Below are positions 26,811-35,108 of a stretch of DNA of 64,000 bases, one piece after another. The stretch's first letter is position 1. Every line of letters begins with the position of its first letter. The translations under genes and the position numbers were made by a program. The stretch is from Sphingobium sp. Z007 (GTDB taxonomy: Bacteria > Pseudomonadota > Alphaproteobacteria > Sphingomonadales > Sphingomonadaceae): positions 222,001 through 286,000 of the forward strand of contig NZ_FBXK01000001.1 of the NCBI RefSeq assembly GCF_900013425.1. Reading direction: 5' to 3'. The notes under the pieces are model-generated. The model searched no databases, was not told the origin of the DNA, and worked only from the letters and a program-made list of their open reading frames with translations.

Positions 26811-28249
26811 TGCCGAAGTCGATTTTTCGGGACGGCGCTCAGCCCGGCCCCGCAGACATGATGATAAGCAGGACACCGGTTTCGGCTGCGACTTGGCCGA
26901 CGAGGGCGAAGATCAGCGCGTTTTCGGTCTGAGCAACGAGCAAAAACGCCTGTGAAGCGCTGGCGGCCTCCCTTGGGGTGCCACATCCGAACAGTGCGCG
27001 CATGAGGATGCCCAGGTTGAAGCCGGCGACGTGGATCAGATACCTCTTGTGGAGGTTTTCGCGCCCACGCAGCCATGCGCGGCGCATGCCGCCCCGGTCC
27101 AGGACATGGGCAAAGCTGCGTTCCACCAGCTCGCCGCGTTTGCGCATGGTCTTGCGTCCGATGCGGGATTTCAGGCGGGCGCGATTGGCGTAGACCGCCT
27201 TCTGCGCTTCCTCATCACCGTGCCAGCGCAGGATGCCTTTGGCGGGCATGGGCTCCGATATGCGGGTCTTCCACGGCCCGTTTGCGAGTGCCTTGAGGCC
27301 CTCGCGGGAGTGATACCCCTTGTCGGTTACAAGATCGCACGGGGTGTCCGGGGCCGGTGCCATATCGACTGTCGCCAGGTTACGCGCAGCCGCCTCGAGC
27401 GTCGCCTCGAGGGTGTTCGTATCGCCCTTGTCCGCAGGATGGATCGGCGCTGCGACGATCACGCCGGTATCCAGATCGACCGCATGTTCAGGCTTGTAAC
27501 CAAGCCGCGTCGAGCCGTTCTTCATCCGCGCCACCTTGGCGTCCGGATCGACCGGGCTCTCCCAATCCGTGTTCGACAGCTTCTTGCCTGTGCGTCTGCG
27601 ATCAAGGCGCACCAGGTCGTCGGCTGTTGGTGTCTCGATGCCGCTCTCGTGCGCCATGCGCGTCAGCATCTCACGATACGTCTCGCCAGTGTCGCGCCGC
27701 ACGATCGTGCGCAGCGCCGCATTGGCTTCCATCGTCGATCCGTCAACGCCGATCCGTTCGGCCTTCACCAGCTCATGATCTGCTACGAGCCCCAGAACCC
27801 AGGCAAATATCTGGTCATGAACCTCGTGCGGCAGCCGGCTGCGGGTCTTCGACATCCAACTATGGTCGGGGACTTTCTCCCGCGTCGTCAACCGCAGAAA
27901 CTCGCGCAGCGAAAGCGAGTCCGAACACCGCCACACAATCCCGCGCTCGGAGTGAATGCCTTCGAAATAGCCGATCAGCAGCATCCGAAAGTATCGGCCG
28001 GGGGGTACCGATGGCGCCCCCATCCGCGCAGCGTAATAGGCCTGGCACGCCTCTTCCACAAAGCGGTCGAACCCGGCATCCACCAGCAGCTTCTGAAGCT
28101 TGTCGTAAAAGGCGTGCCCGGGAGAGCGCGGTATATCTGACCACGACACGATCAGATCCGCCTGCACATCACCATCACGTCGCATCGCCATCGTCGCTGA
28201 CCGCCTTCTTTCCGTATCCAGGCTGAATCAGATCACACCGACTTCGTCA
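26811..28249 (-). mobile_element. IS5/IS1182-type insertion sequence inside the helicase gene
   Basis: An element of about 1.44 kb holding one transposase gene. Its ends carry inverted CGAAGTCG cores, at 26814-26821 and 28239-28246 (the latter as CGACTTCG), each three bases inside the proposed edge; the match extends weakly beyond. The helicase coding frame stops inside one end (TGA at 28247-28249) and resumes open at the other. No clean target duplication was found: GCG-containing flanks occur on both sides but their length is unclear, and a 3-base duplication would not restore the frame. Confidence 0.8.
26839..28191 (-). CDS. IS5/IS1182-type DDE transposase
   Basis: A 450-residue, apparently intact transposase. 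The N-terminal DUF772-type part (PGRYFRMLLIGYFEGIHSER) is followed by the DDE catalytic core: first Asp in RIGVDGSTMEANAALR, second in DLVTDKGYHSREG, and the Glu in GELVERSFAHVLDRGGMRRA. It ends 28 bases from the left IS edge. It should act in cis on the element's inverted repeats. Confidence 0.9.
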   Translation of the reverse strand: MAMRRDGDVQADLIVSWSDIPRSPGHAFYDKLQKLLVDAGFDRFVEEACQAYYAARMGAPSVPPGRYFRMLLIGYFEGIHSERGIVWRCSDSLSLREFLRLTTREKVPDHSWMSKTRSRLPHEVHDQIFAWVLGLVADHELVKAERIGVDGSTMEANAALRTIVRRDTGETYREMLTRMAHESGIETPTADDLVRLDRRRTGKKLSNTDWESPVDPDAKVARMKNGSTRLGYKPEHAVDLDTGVIVAAPIHPADKGDTNTLEATLEAAARNLATVDMAPAPDTPCDLVTDKGYHSREGLKALANGPWKTRISEPMPAKGILRWHGDEEAQKAVYANRARLKSRIGRKTMRKRGELVERSFAHVLDRGGMRRAWLRGRENLHKRYLIHVAGFNLGILMRALFGCGTPREAASASQAFLLVAQTENALIFALVGQVAAETGVLLIIMSAGPG

Positions 28250-30496
28250 ACGCGCTGGTAGGGCTGTCCGGGCTTGCGCCTGGGCCGCGACCAGAGGTGC
28301 CTGGGTGGAGGTCCAGGCCGCCCATCGGGCCGTGCGGAACAAGCGTGAGAAGAAGACGGGCCGTTCGGTGCGATGTGCCGCAATCGCGGCGCTCCGCTCG
28401 CCATGGACGCGCGCGGCGTTCTCAACGTCGATCTGCCGATTGGCGCGGTCGGCCTCAAGGTCCGGACGACGCGAGCGCGTCTGCGCGAGTTCCGCTTCGT
28501 CCCTCGCGATCGCCTTTCGGGTTTCCGCCAGCCGAACGCAGAGAATCCGGACGGCTTCCAGCGCCGCCAATCGCCCGTCTACCGTCTGTTTGAGTGTGAG
28601 CAGGCGGTCGCGCGCCTTGTACCAGTTTCTCAAGGCGAATGCGGGCGAGGGCGGCTGCTCGGCGAGCACAACCGGCGGGGTGCGGCGCTCGATGATCTTG
28701 CCGGTCTCGGGATCCTTGATCTCCTGAACGACCGGGTCCCCCTTGGCGGCCTTGAGATAGGTGCGAAACCCCCAGTCCTCATGCCACCAGAAGCTCTGCT
28801 GAAAGGCAGCGCGGTTGCGCGCGTTGCCCAGCACGGCCGCGATCAGGCCCCAGGTGTCAGCGGGCTCCATCGGAACGGCGGGACCATCGTCGTCCTCGGT
28901 CGACGCACGGGGGCTGTAGACGAGGTCGCTGATGGACTTGAAATAGCTTATGTCGTCGGTCGAACGGCCAACGGCCTTGGCTGCCGGAAGCTCACGACTG
29001 ACATTCTCCACCGCCTTGTTGTTGCTGGAGGCGACCAGCATTTCATGTCCCTTGAGCGACGGGTCCAGCACATAGAGATGAAAGAAGGCTTTGGGACCGA
29101 ACGCCTGTCGCTCTCCTGAAGGCGTAAAGGCCTTTGCAGGGTCGTCGAACGACGCCATCGCCATCGCGCGATCGAGTACGGTTGCGGCAACGATGTCGCG
29201 AAGCAGGGTGGTCTTCCCGGTTCCAGGAGGACCATTAACGGCGATCACGCCTCCGCCGTCGGCCAGTGCCGAACGGGCGAGATTGACAGCGGCCTGCTGC
29301 AGCAGGACCAGGGGATGCCCACCAGGGCTCGGCCAGCGCGCCGCGGGCGTCCTGGCCGGTGCCACGGCCGCTTCGAGCGCGTCGGTGTCCGAGAACAGGT
29401 CGATCGTCCTGCTGGGCGCATCCATACCCAGATACTGACGAAGGCCGCCGGGTAGCTCTCCCTTCGCGCACAGATCGACCGCCTTCGAAAGGTCGCCCAT
29501 GAAAAAGGAATTGAGTAGCGAGACTTCGGGCGGATTTCTCGCTTTGAAATAGTGGAACACCCGCAAGGCAAAGCTCGGCGGCTCTACGAGAACAGCGGGA
29601 AGGCCGAACTGGGCAACGAGCCAGCGGTGCGCCTGGTCGATCGTCGCGAGATCCAAAGGGACCGGGTTTCCGGCATCGTCTGTTCGGCGCAGGATATTCT
29701 CGAGCGCCCCGATGATCCGCGGCTCGATGCGAGGCCATGCACCGAGCGCGCCCAGCTTCAGCTTGAGCGCCAAGGGAAGCGCCCAGGCGAAGCTTGAGAC
29801 CGAGATGCTGTTGTCCTCAAGGAGGACGCCGTTCTTGTCAACCAGGACCGCGCCGATCGCGGCCTTCTCCCGCTGCCGCGTGCTCCGCTCTTCATCTGCG
29901 CCGAAGGCCTTGACCAGATCTTCGGTCGCACGATCCATCGGGATCGCGCCGAGGATCACCTGATAATAGAGCTGCCGCTTGGGGCGCGACCGTTCACCCT
30001 TGCCCCAAGGAACCTGCCCTCGCGAGAGATCGGCGACACAGCTGCGATCGCCGGAAGCAAGGTCTTCAGGCCTTCTATAGGTCTGGGGCGACAGTGCTTC
30101 CAAAGCGGTCCAGGCTGCGAGCATGCCGGCTGCCATATTGTCATGGTCCGGCGTTGCGACAGAAGGCAAATCGCCAAACGCCAGAATGGGCGGCAAAGAT
30201 GCAATAGAGGATGGCGCTGCTTTGCCAGCGAACGGGTCAGGGGCCGTGCTCGGCTGGCGCGAAGATCGCGCCTCGGAGCGCTCGGGTGCTTTGCCAGGTG
30301 GCGCTTTGCTCGCCGGCTCCGTCGCAAGGGCGTTTGCAATGCCGGCGCGCAAGCGCGCTGCCCGATCCGTCGTACGAAAACTCAGTTCATGGTCAAGAAG
30401 ACGAAGGATATCCGGGTCCGACTGAGAGGTCCGGAAAATAGTCTCCAGTTGCGCGATCGAATTTTGAAAATAGGGGCGAGCCTTTTCTGCACTCAA
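28247..30496 (-). pseudogene. N-terminal part of a superfamily-1 helicase, cut by an IS
   Basis: 749 codons from a TTG start at 30496 (AAGGGGA eight bases upstream) to a stop supplied by the IS end. It contains the Walker A VNGPPGTGKTTLLRDIV near 417-433, a Q-motif-like VLLQQAAVNLA before it, and motif Ia-like MLVASSNNKAVENVSREL. A coiled-coil region follows (KARDRLLTLKQTVDGRLAAL to RPDLEADRANRQIDVENAAR). Motifs II-VI are in the fragment at 25450-26810. The coiled coil between Walker A and B fits large UvrD-like or Upf1-like NTPases, several of which act in phage defence; that link is inference. Confidence 0.82.
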
Positions 30497-30651
30497 ACTT
30501 CAGTCCCCTTGATGATCCATTGCGGAAATCCGCTCTATGTCGTTCGACCCGGCGGGCGACCGCAAGTCAATATGGTACCGAAGGGATCAGGAGGATCCGA
30601 TTTGAGTCTTCGCCGCCTGGGTTATCGACAGCCATAGGCACAGGACGCAGG

Positions 30652-30810
30652 TTGGACACCGGGCTCTGGATCGCCGCACGGCTAAGTGCCGAAACCCATT
30701 TCTGGGACCACGCCGGTCAGACCGCGCGCTTGTACAGTGAGGACGTGTATTCGGCTCTGCGCGACGAGGGGGTAAATATTGTTGGTCATCCACTAATCAG
30801 TACAGGATGA
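30652..30810 (+). CDS. Possible 52-residue gene or gene remnant
   Basis: A plus-strand frame from a TTG at 30652 (CAGGACGCAGG upstream) reads with protein-like content (LWIAARLSAETHFWDHAGQT, then YSEDVYSALRDEGVN). It ends by overlapping the convergent VapC gene stop. It could be the tail of a larger lost gene. The rest of 30497-30651 shows nothing convincing. Confidence 0.3.
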   Translation: MDTGLWIAARLSAETHFWDHAGQTARLYSEDVYSALRDEGVNIVGHPLISTG

Positions 30811-31348
30811 CGCCCGTTCCGGGCACAAGTTGATCCATAAAATCGAAATCGCGCCGGTTACCGGTCAGCAGATCACAACCCATCGCAGCAGCCTGAAGAA
30901 ACAGAACAGCATCATTAAGCAGCGCGATCGAATGCGGCTGGCTGGACAGGCGCGTTACCAATCCTGCCAACATGCCGGCCTCGGCGAACACCCGCGAGGA
31001 TGGTATGGTCAGACGATGTTCGGGAATATCATCGATTGTCCGCCCCAGCGTCTTGAGAACCGCAGCCGTGCGCCTGTCCGCCGGATCGAGCGCGCCCATC
31101 AGATGGGTCATTTCGCCAAGCGCCACACAGGAGTGATTGACGATCCGGTTTTCCAGTAACCGATCCGCTTGCGCAGGCGTCTTGCCCTGAAGCACATCGA
31201 TATAGACGCAGGTGTCGAGCAGAAGCTCGCGACCTACAACAGTTGCTTTATGAACAAGCGGCAGTTCCTCTTCGCGCCGCCGGGCCAGCTTTGCTGCCGA
31301 TCGCTGCGGCCTGATCCGGCGCAGCGACGCCTTGCGGTCAAATCCCAA
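30797..31348 (-). CDS. PIN-domain toxin (VapC-like), long N terminus
   Basis: A 183-residue PIN-domain protein. Acidic residues: Asp in LLLDTCVYIDVLQG, Glu in VALGEMTHLMGAL, Asp in ALLNDAVLFLQA and in RRDFDFMDQLVPG. About 40 basic residues precede the fold (LRRIRPQRSAAKLARRREEE), longer than typical VapC. Its start overlaps the upstream antitoxin gene by 11 bases. Confidence 0.78.
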   Translation of the reverse strand: MGFDRKASLRRIRPQRSAAKLARRREEELPLVHKATVVGRELLLDTCVYIDVLQGKTPAQADRLLENRIVNHSCVALGEMTHLMGALDPADRRTAAVLKTLGRTIDDIPEHRLTIPSSRVFAEAGMLAGLVTRLSSQPHSIALLNDAVLFLQAAAMGCDLLTGNRRDFDFMDQLVPGTGVILY

Positions 31349-31610
31349 GCGCGATATCTGCCGGGACCGAGCCCTTCCGGCTCACGAGCCTGGCCCCGAA
31401 ATCATCCTCCAGCGCCACTTTGGCAAGCGCATATTCGACGAGATCGGTGGTTGAGGCGATGCCGCTGCGCATCTTGGCACGATCGATGAGTTCGCGCGGG
31501 ACCCGGGCGCCGACCGCGCTGTTCGTGCCCGAAAGCAAACCTGCCGCCTTCGCGGCGGCCACGACTGCTTCATGTCGCTGGGACAGATGATCTTCGTGCC
31601 TCGTTGTCAT
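31338..31610 (-). CDS. RHH-like antitoxin partner of the PIN toxin
   Basis: A 90-residue small protein. The central part (TNSAVGARVPRELIDRAKMR, TDLVEYALAKVAL) fits a ribbon-helix-helix fold followed by a toxin-binding tail. Start with AAAGGAGTTCCCCG before the ATG at 31610. Gene order and overlap with the PIN gene support a toxin-antitoxin pair. Confidence 0.7.
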   Translation of the reverse strand: MTTRHEDHLSQRHEAVVAAAKAAGLLSGTNSAVGARVPRELIDRAKMRSGIASTTDLVEYALAKVALEDDFGARLVSRKGSVPADIALGI

Positions 31611-31689
31611 CGGGGAACTCCTTTGCGTTAAACAGATACGCCAATTTGTAAAATATGCAAGATGTGACCGGGACAGGCGTCGGCTAAGC

Positions 31690-33420
31690 TCACACTTGCG
31701 GAGCGCGCCAGAGAGCTTGGTAAGAGTCGCATCGCTGCATCAATTCACCATGCGTTCCGCTGCCAACCAGCCGCCCGCCGCGCATGAAGAGAACCTGATC
31801 GGCGGCCTTCGCTGTGGCGAGGCGATGGGTGATCATGATCAACGTCGTCGCACTCCTGGCCCGGCTCCGCAATCTCGCAATCACACTCGCCTCACTGGAC
31901 GGATCGAGCGCAGACGTGCTTTCATCGAGGATAAGGACCGGCACTTCCACACCGGCCAGCCGCGCGAGCTCCAGCTTCTGAATCTGACCTCCGGACAGGC
32001 GCTCGCCTTGCTCTCCCAATTCCATCTCGAAGTCGATTGGTCTCCCCGGCTCATAGAAACGCCAGACGTTAAGCAGTTTCTCGACATCGTGGATCGACTG
32101 GTTCGCCGGGGGATAGAGGATGTTCTCCCGCAATGATCGGTTGAACAGGCCGATGAATTGCGGCGCATAGAGAATATGGCGGTGACGCGCTTCCCATGGG
32201 ATCGTCGCGATATCGACCCCCGCAATCTCGACTTTCCCCGAGCCGGGCGTGAGCACGCCGGCCAGCAGCTGAGCAAGGGTAGATTTGCCTGAGCCGTTGG
32301 GGCCGACGATCGCGACGAAGCGGCCCGCCGGGATAAAAAGCGAAATGCCGTTAATACCCGGCATGTTGTCGCCGTAGCAGAAGCTGACGTCTTCTACCGT
32401 CAGATCCGCAGCACCTGTGGGACCGGGCTGCGGGGTGCTCGGCACTTCATGGGCGTTCGTGAATGCCAGGACATCGCGGATGTTGGCGATCGCGACACCA
32501 GACTGCGCGAGGATATAACCCAGCGCGCTCAGCGGAACAGTCAGCCGAAAGGCATAGGTCTGCAACAGGACGAAGTCGCCTGCGGTCATGCGTCCCTTGC
32601 CCACATCAAGGCCCGCAAGCATCAACAGCGCCACAAGCCCGACGCCGACAATGCAGAATAGCAGCGCCGCCATGACGGTCAGTGAATGGTACATGCTGGC
32701 GGTGGCCTGTCGTTTCGCCCTCAATATATCGCCGGCATAACGCAGTTCACGATCCAGAGCGCCGTTGAGCACCACGCGGCGGGCATTGCGCACGATGTCA
32801 CCGATCGTGCGGGACACATGCGATGCCGCCGCATTGGTCGCGTCCGCGTGCACGCGGTGGCGTCTGGCCCCGATCCAGGTCGCGCCGACGAATCCCAGAA
32901 GCGTAAGCGACAGTACCAGCACATAACGAGGCTGGATCAGGCTGGCGATCACCGCAAGACTGGCGATAGCCTGCAGCAAGACCGGCCCGAGCCGCCAGAT
33001 CAATCCTTCCACGACCAGTGTCAGGCTATAGGGCAGCCGCTCCAGCATGCCGGGTACCCGCCCGCTCTGACTGTCCCGCGCCGCCGTGATCTCCGGCAAG
33101 GCGGCGGCAAGCGCCCGGGTCGTGAAGTGCAGGGTCAGCGCCTCGACCATTTCCGCGGTGCAGGCGAGCCTGGCCGTTTCGACGATGGAAGCACCGGCCC
33201 AGCATCCCACGAACAGCAGGATGGTGAGGAGCAACTGCAGGGGCGATCCCGTCGGTCCGTCCAGCGCGTCGATCAACAGCTTCAGCGCATAGGGGCCGAC
33301 GACGCCCATCGCGATCACGACGGCTTCCAGGCCGAACGCTTGTACCAAGCCTCGCCTTGTACCCAGGCCCGCAGACAGCATCACCCGCGTCAGCCGGGCC
33401 AATATTCCGAACGTTTTCAC
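31690..33420 (-). CDS. ABC exporter, fused membrane and ATPase domains
   Basis: A 576-residue half-size exporter expected to act as a homodimer. Six membrane helices lie in residues about 20-300. The ATPase domain follows with Walker A VGPNGSGKSTLAQLLAG near 370, Q-loop YAPQFIGLFNR, signature LSGGQIQKLELARLAG near 475, Walker B VLILDESTSALD and the H-loop ITHRLA. I chose a GTG at 33420 because AGGAGGTG lies seven bases upstream. No accessory export or substrate gene is next to it. The general layout is like peptide exporters such as McjD, and a lasso isopeptidase lies at the window's left edge, but a link between them is speculation. Confidence 0.85.
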   Translation of the reverse strand: MKTFGILARLTRVMLSAGLGTRRGLVQAFGLEAVVIAMGVVGPYALKLLIDALDGPTGSPLQLLLTILLFVGCWAGASIVETARLACTAEMVEALTLHFTTRALAAALPEITAARDSQSGRVPGMLERLPYSLTLVVEGLIWRLGPVLLQAIASLAVIASLIQPRYVLVLSLTLLGFVGATWIGARRHRVHADATNAAASHVSRTIGDIVRNARRVVLNGALDRELRYAGDILRAKRQATASMYHSLTVMAALLFCIVGVGLVALLMLAGLDVGKGRMTAGDFVLLQTYAFRLTVPLSALGYILAQSGVAIANIRDVLAFTNAHEVPSTPQPGPTGAADLTVEDVSFCYGDNMPGINGISLFIPAGRFVAIVGPNGSGKSTLAQLLAGVLTPGSGKVEIAGVDIATIPWEARHRHILYAPQFIGLFNRSLRENILYPPANQSIHDVEKLLNVWRFYEPGRPIDFEMELGEQGERLSGGQIQKLELARLAGVEVPVLILDESTSALDPSSEASVIARLRSRARSATTLIMITHRLATAKAADQVLFMRGGRLVGSGTHGELMQRCDSYQALWRAPQV

Positions 33421-33527
33421 TAGTAGCACCTCCTGGCGATCAATGGATGAGCCAGAAGGAGGGTTGGAACGCGGTCGCTATCTTAGCGCCAAATCAGGTC
33501 ATTGCGAAGCCAGGATCCCAAGATGTC

Positions 33528-33550
33528 GGAAAGGGAAGGGAGGGGCAGGA
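33528..33550 (+). repeat. G/A-rich upstream tract 5
   Basis: Core GGAAAGGGAAGGGAGGGGCA, ending 57 bases before the DUF932 ATG at 33608. Confidence 0.5.
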
Positions 33551-33607
33551 ATGTGACGGGAGACGTGGATCGGCCCGTTGCCCCTCTAGCTCCAGGAGAT
33601 GGTTCCC

Positions 33608-34804
33608 ATGGCGAGCCTTGCCCGCTTGAATGACACGCCCCCCGTGTCCGCACCCTATCACATCGATGTGTCGCGCGGTGGCCGCAGCGGCCGCGTATCC
33701 TCGGAATGGTTCTCACGGCCCGATGACGAGAAATTTCTCTCGCTTTCCAGTCTTTATGACAGCGTTCGCGCCCGCGCCGATCACTCGACCACGCGCATCG
33801 TCGAAAGTCGCGCGATCCGGGTCGAAGCCAGGAGCGACAATCCCGAACGGCTGATGCTGATCGCGCCGGGGGATGGACGGCCTGTCGCACCGACCAACTG
33901 GTCCTTCGGCCAGATATCCAGCCTCGTCGGTGCGCCGGCCTCCTATCTACGCCAGCTTCCCGCCGCTCTGGCCGGGATCAACCTGCAACACGGCCTCATC
34001 ACCCATCGCGGCGAACAGGTGAAACTGCTTCAGACCGACGATGGCCGCACCGAACTGCGCGCCGCCACTGGCAGCGAGTATGGCCGTATTTTCGACCATG
34101 AACTCGTGCAGGCGATCATGGCTTTCGCCGGCGACGGTGTCGGTGACACACGCTGGAAGGTGCCCGGAACGATCCAGTGGGGCAGTATGACCTATAACCC
34201 CTTCGTCGACATCACCAGGGATACGACGACGCTCTACGCCTCGGACAGGGATGTGTTCGTATTTCTGGTCGACGACACGCACCCGATCGAGGCTGGTAAG
34301 CTGCCCAACGGCGATCCCGATCTCTATTTTCGCGGATTTTACGCGTGGAACTCCGAGGTCGGCTCCAAAACGCTCGGCATCGCGACCTTCTACCTACGAG
34401 GAGTTTGCGCCAATAGGTGCCTGTGGGGCGTCGAGAATTTCGAGGAGGTGAACATCCGTCACTCGAAATTCGCGGCCGCCCGTTTCTCTCACCAGGCTGC
34501 GCCCGCGCTCGAGCATTTCGCGAACTCCTCGCCGCAGCATTTCATCACCGGGATCAAGGCCGCGCGGGAACGCATCGTCGCGCGCAAGGATGAGGACCGC
34601 GATACTTTCCTGCGCCGCCGCGGCTTCACCAAGGCCGAGACGACGAAGATCATCCAGACGGTAATGGCGGAGGAGGGGCATCCCCCGGAAAGCCTGTACG
34701 ATTTCGTGCAAGGCATCACCGCTGTGGCACGTTCAAAACCCCATCAGGACAGCCGCCTCGAACTCGAGGGCAAGGCCAGGAAGCTGCTCGAACAGGCGCT
34801 CTGA
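33608..34804 (+). CDS. DUF932-family protein
   Basis: A 398-residue DUF932 protein, a family found on plasmids and phages with no proven activity. Family features seen: NWSFGQISSLVGAPASYLRQ, GRIFDHELVQAIMAF, the central YASDRDVFVFLVDDTHPIEA, and YLRGVCANRCLWGVENFEEV. Start: ATG at 33608 with GGAG upstream (an ATG three codons earlier is less well placed). It begins the second backbone segment and precedes the PRTRC cassette. Confidence 0.85.
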   Translation: MASLARLNDTPPVSAPYHIDVSRGGRSGRVSSEWFSRPDDEKFLSLSSLYDSVRARADHSTTRIVESRAIRVEARSDNPERLMLIAPGDGRPVAPTNWSFGQISSLVGAPASYLRQLPAALAGINLQHGLITHRGEQVKLLQTDDGRTELRAATGSEYGRIFDHELVQAIMAFAGDGVGDTRWKVPGTIQWGSMTYNPFVDITRDTTTLYASDRDVFVFLVDDTHPIEAGKLPNGDPDLYFRGFYAWNSEVGSKTLGIATFYLRGVCANRCLWGVENFEEVNIRHSKFAAARFSHQAAPALEHFANSSPQHFITGIKAARERIVARKDEDRDTFLRRRGFTKAETTKIIQTVMAEEGHPPESLYDFVQGITAVARSKPHQDSRLELEGKARKLLEQAL

Positions 34805-34892
34805 CGTCCGGCTTGGGATTTCCCGAATTTCTCCTCCAACGCCCGCTCCGGTCTACGACCGGGGCGGCTATCGCTCATGAAAGGATAAGGCG

Positions 34893-35108
34893 ATGCGCGC
34901 CCAATCCGATGTTTGCCTGAATGATTTTGCCGTGGACGTCGCCTTCTTCAGCGACGGCGAGCACTTTGCCAGCCAGACCTACGCGGTCACCGCCTCGACC
35001 TGGTTCAGCGCCCGCCAGCAGGCGCTGCAAATGTCCGTAAACAGCGTTTATGACAACCCGCGCATTCCCGGCCTCAGCCGTTCCGCCACCGTTCGGTCCG
35101 ACTCATGA
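34893..35108 (+). CDS. Hypothetical 71-residue protein ahead of the PRTRC cassette
   Basis: Start with AAGGATAAGGCG before the ATG. The product (LNDFAVDVAFFSDGEHFASQ, TASTWFSARQQALQMSVNSV) is small and mixed alpha/beta. It overlaps the PRTRC ParB start by four bases, so it belongs to that transcript. No family recognised. Confidence 0.6.
   Translation: MRAQSDVCLNDFAVDVAFFSDGEHFASQTYAVTASTWFSARQQALQMSVNSVYDNPRIPGLSRSATVRSDS

Noticed and set aside
27031..28140. 369-codon plus-strand frame inside the IS
   Set aside because: Antisense to an intact transposase; composition follows the complement of that gene.
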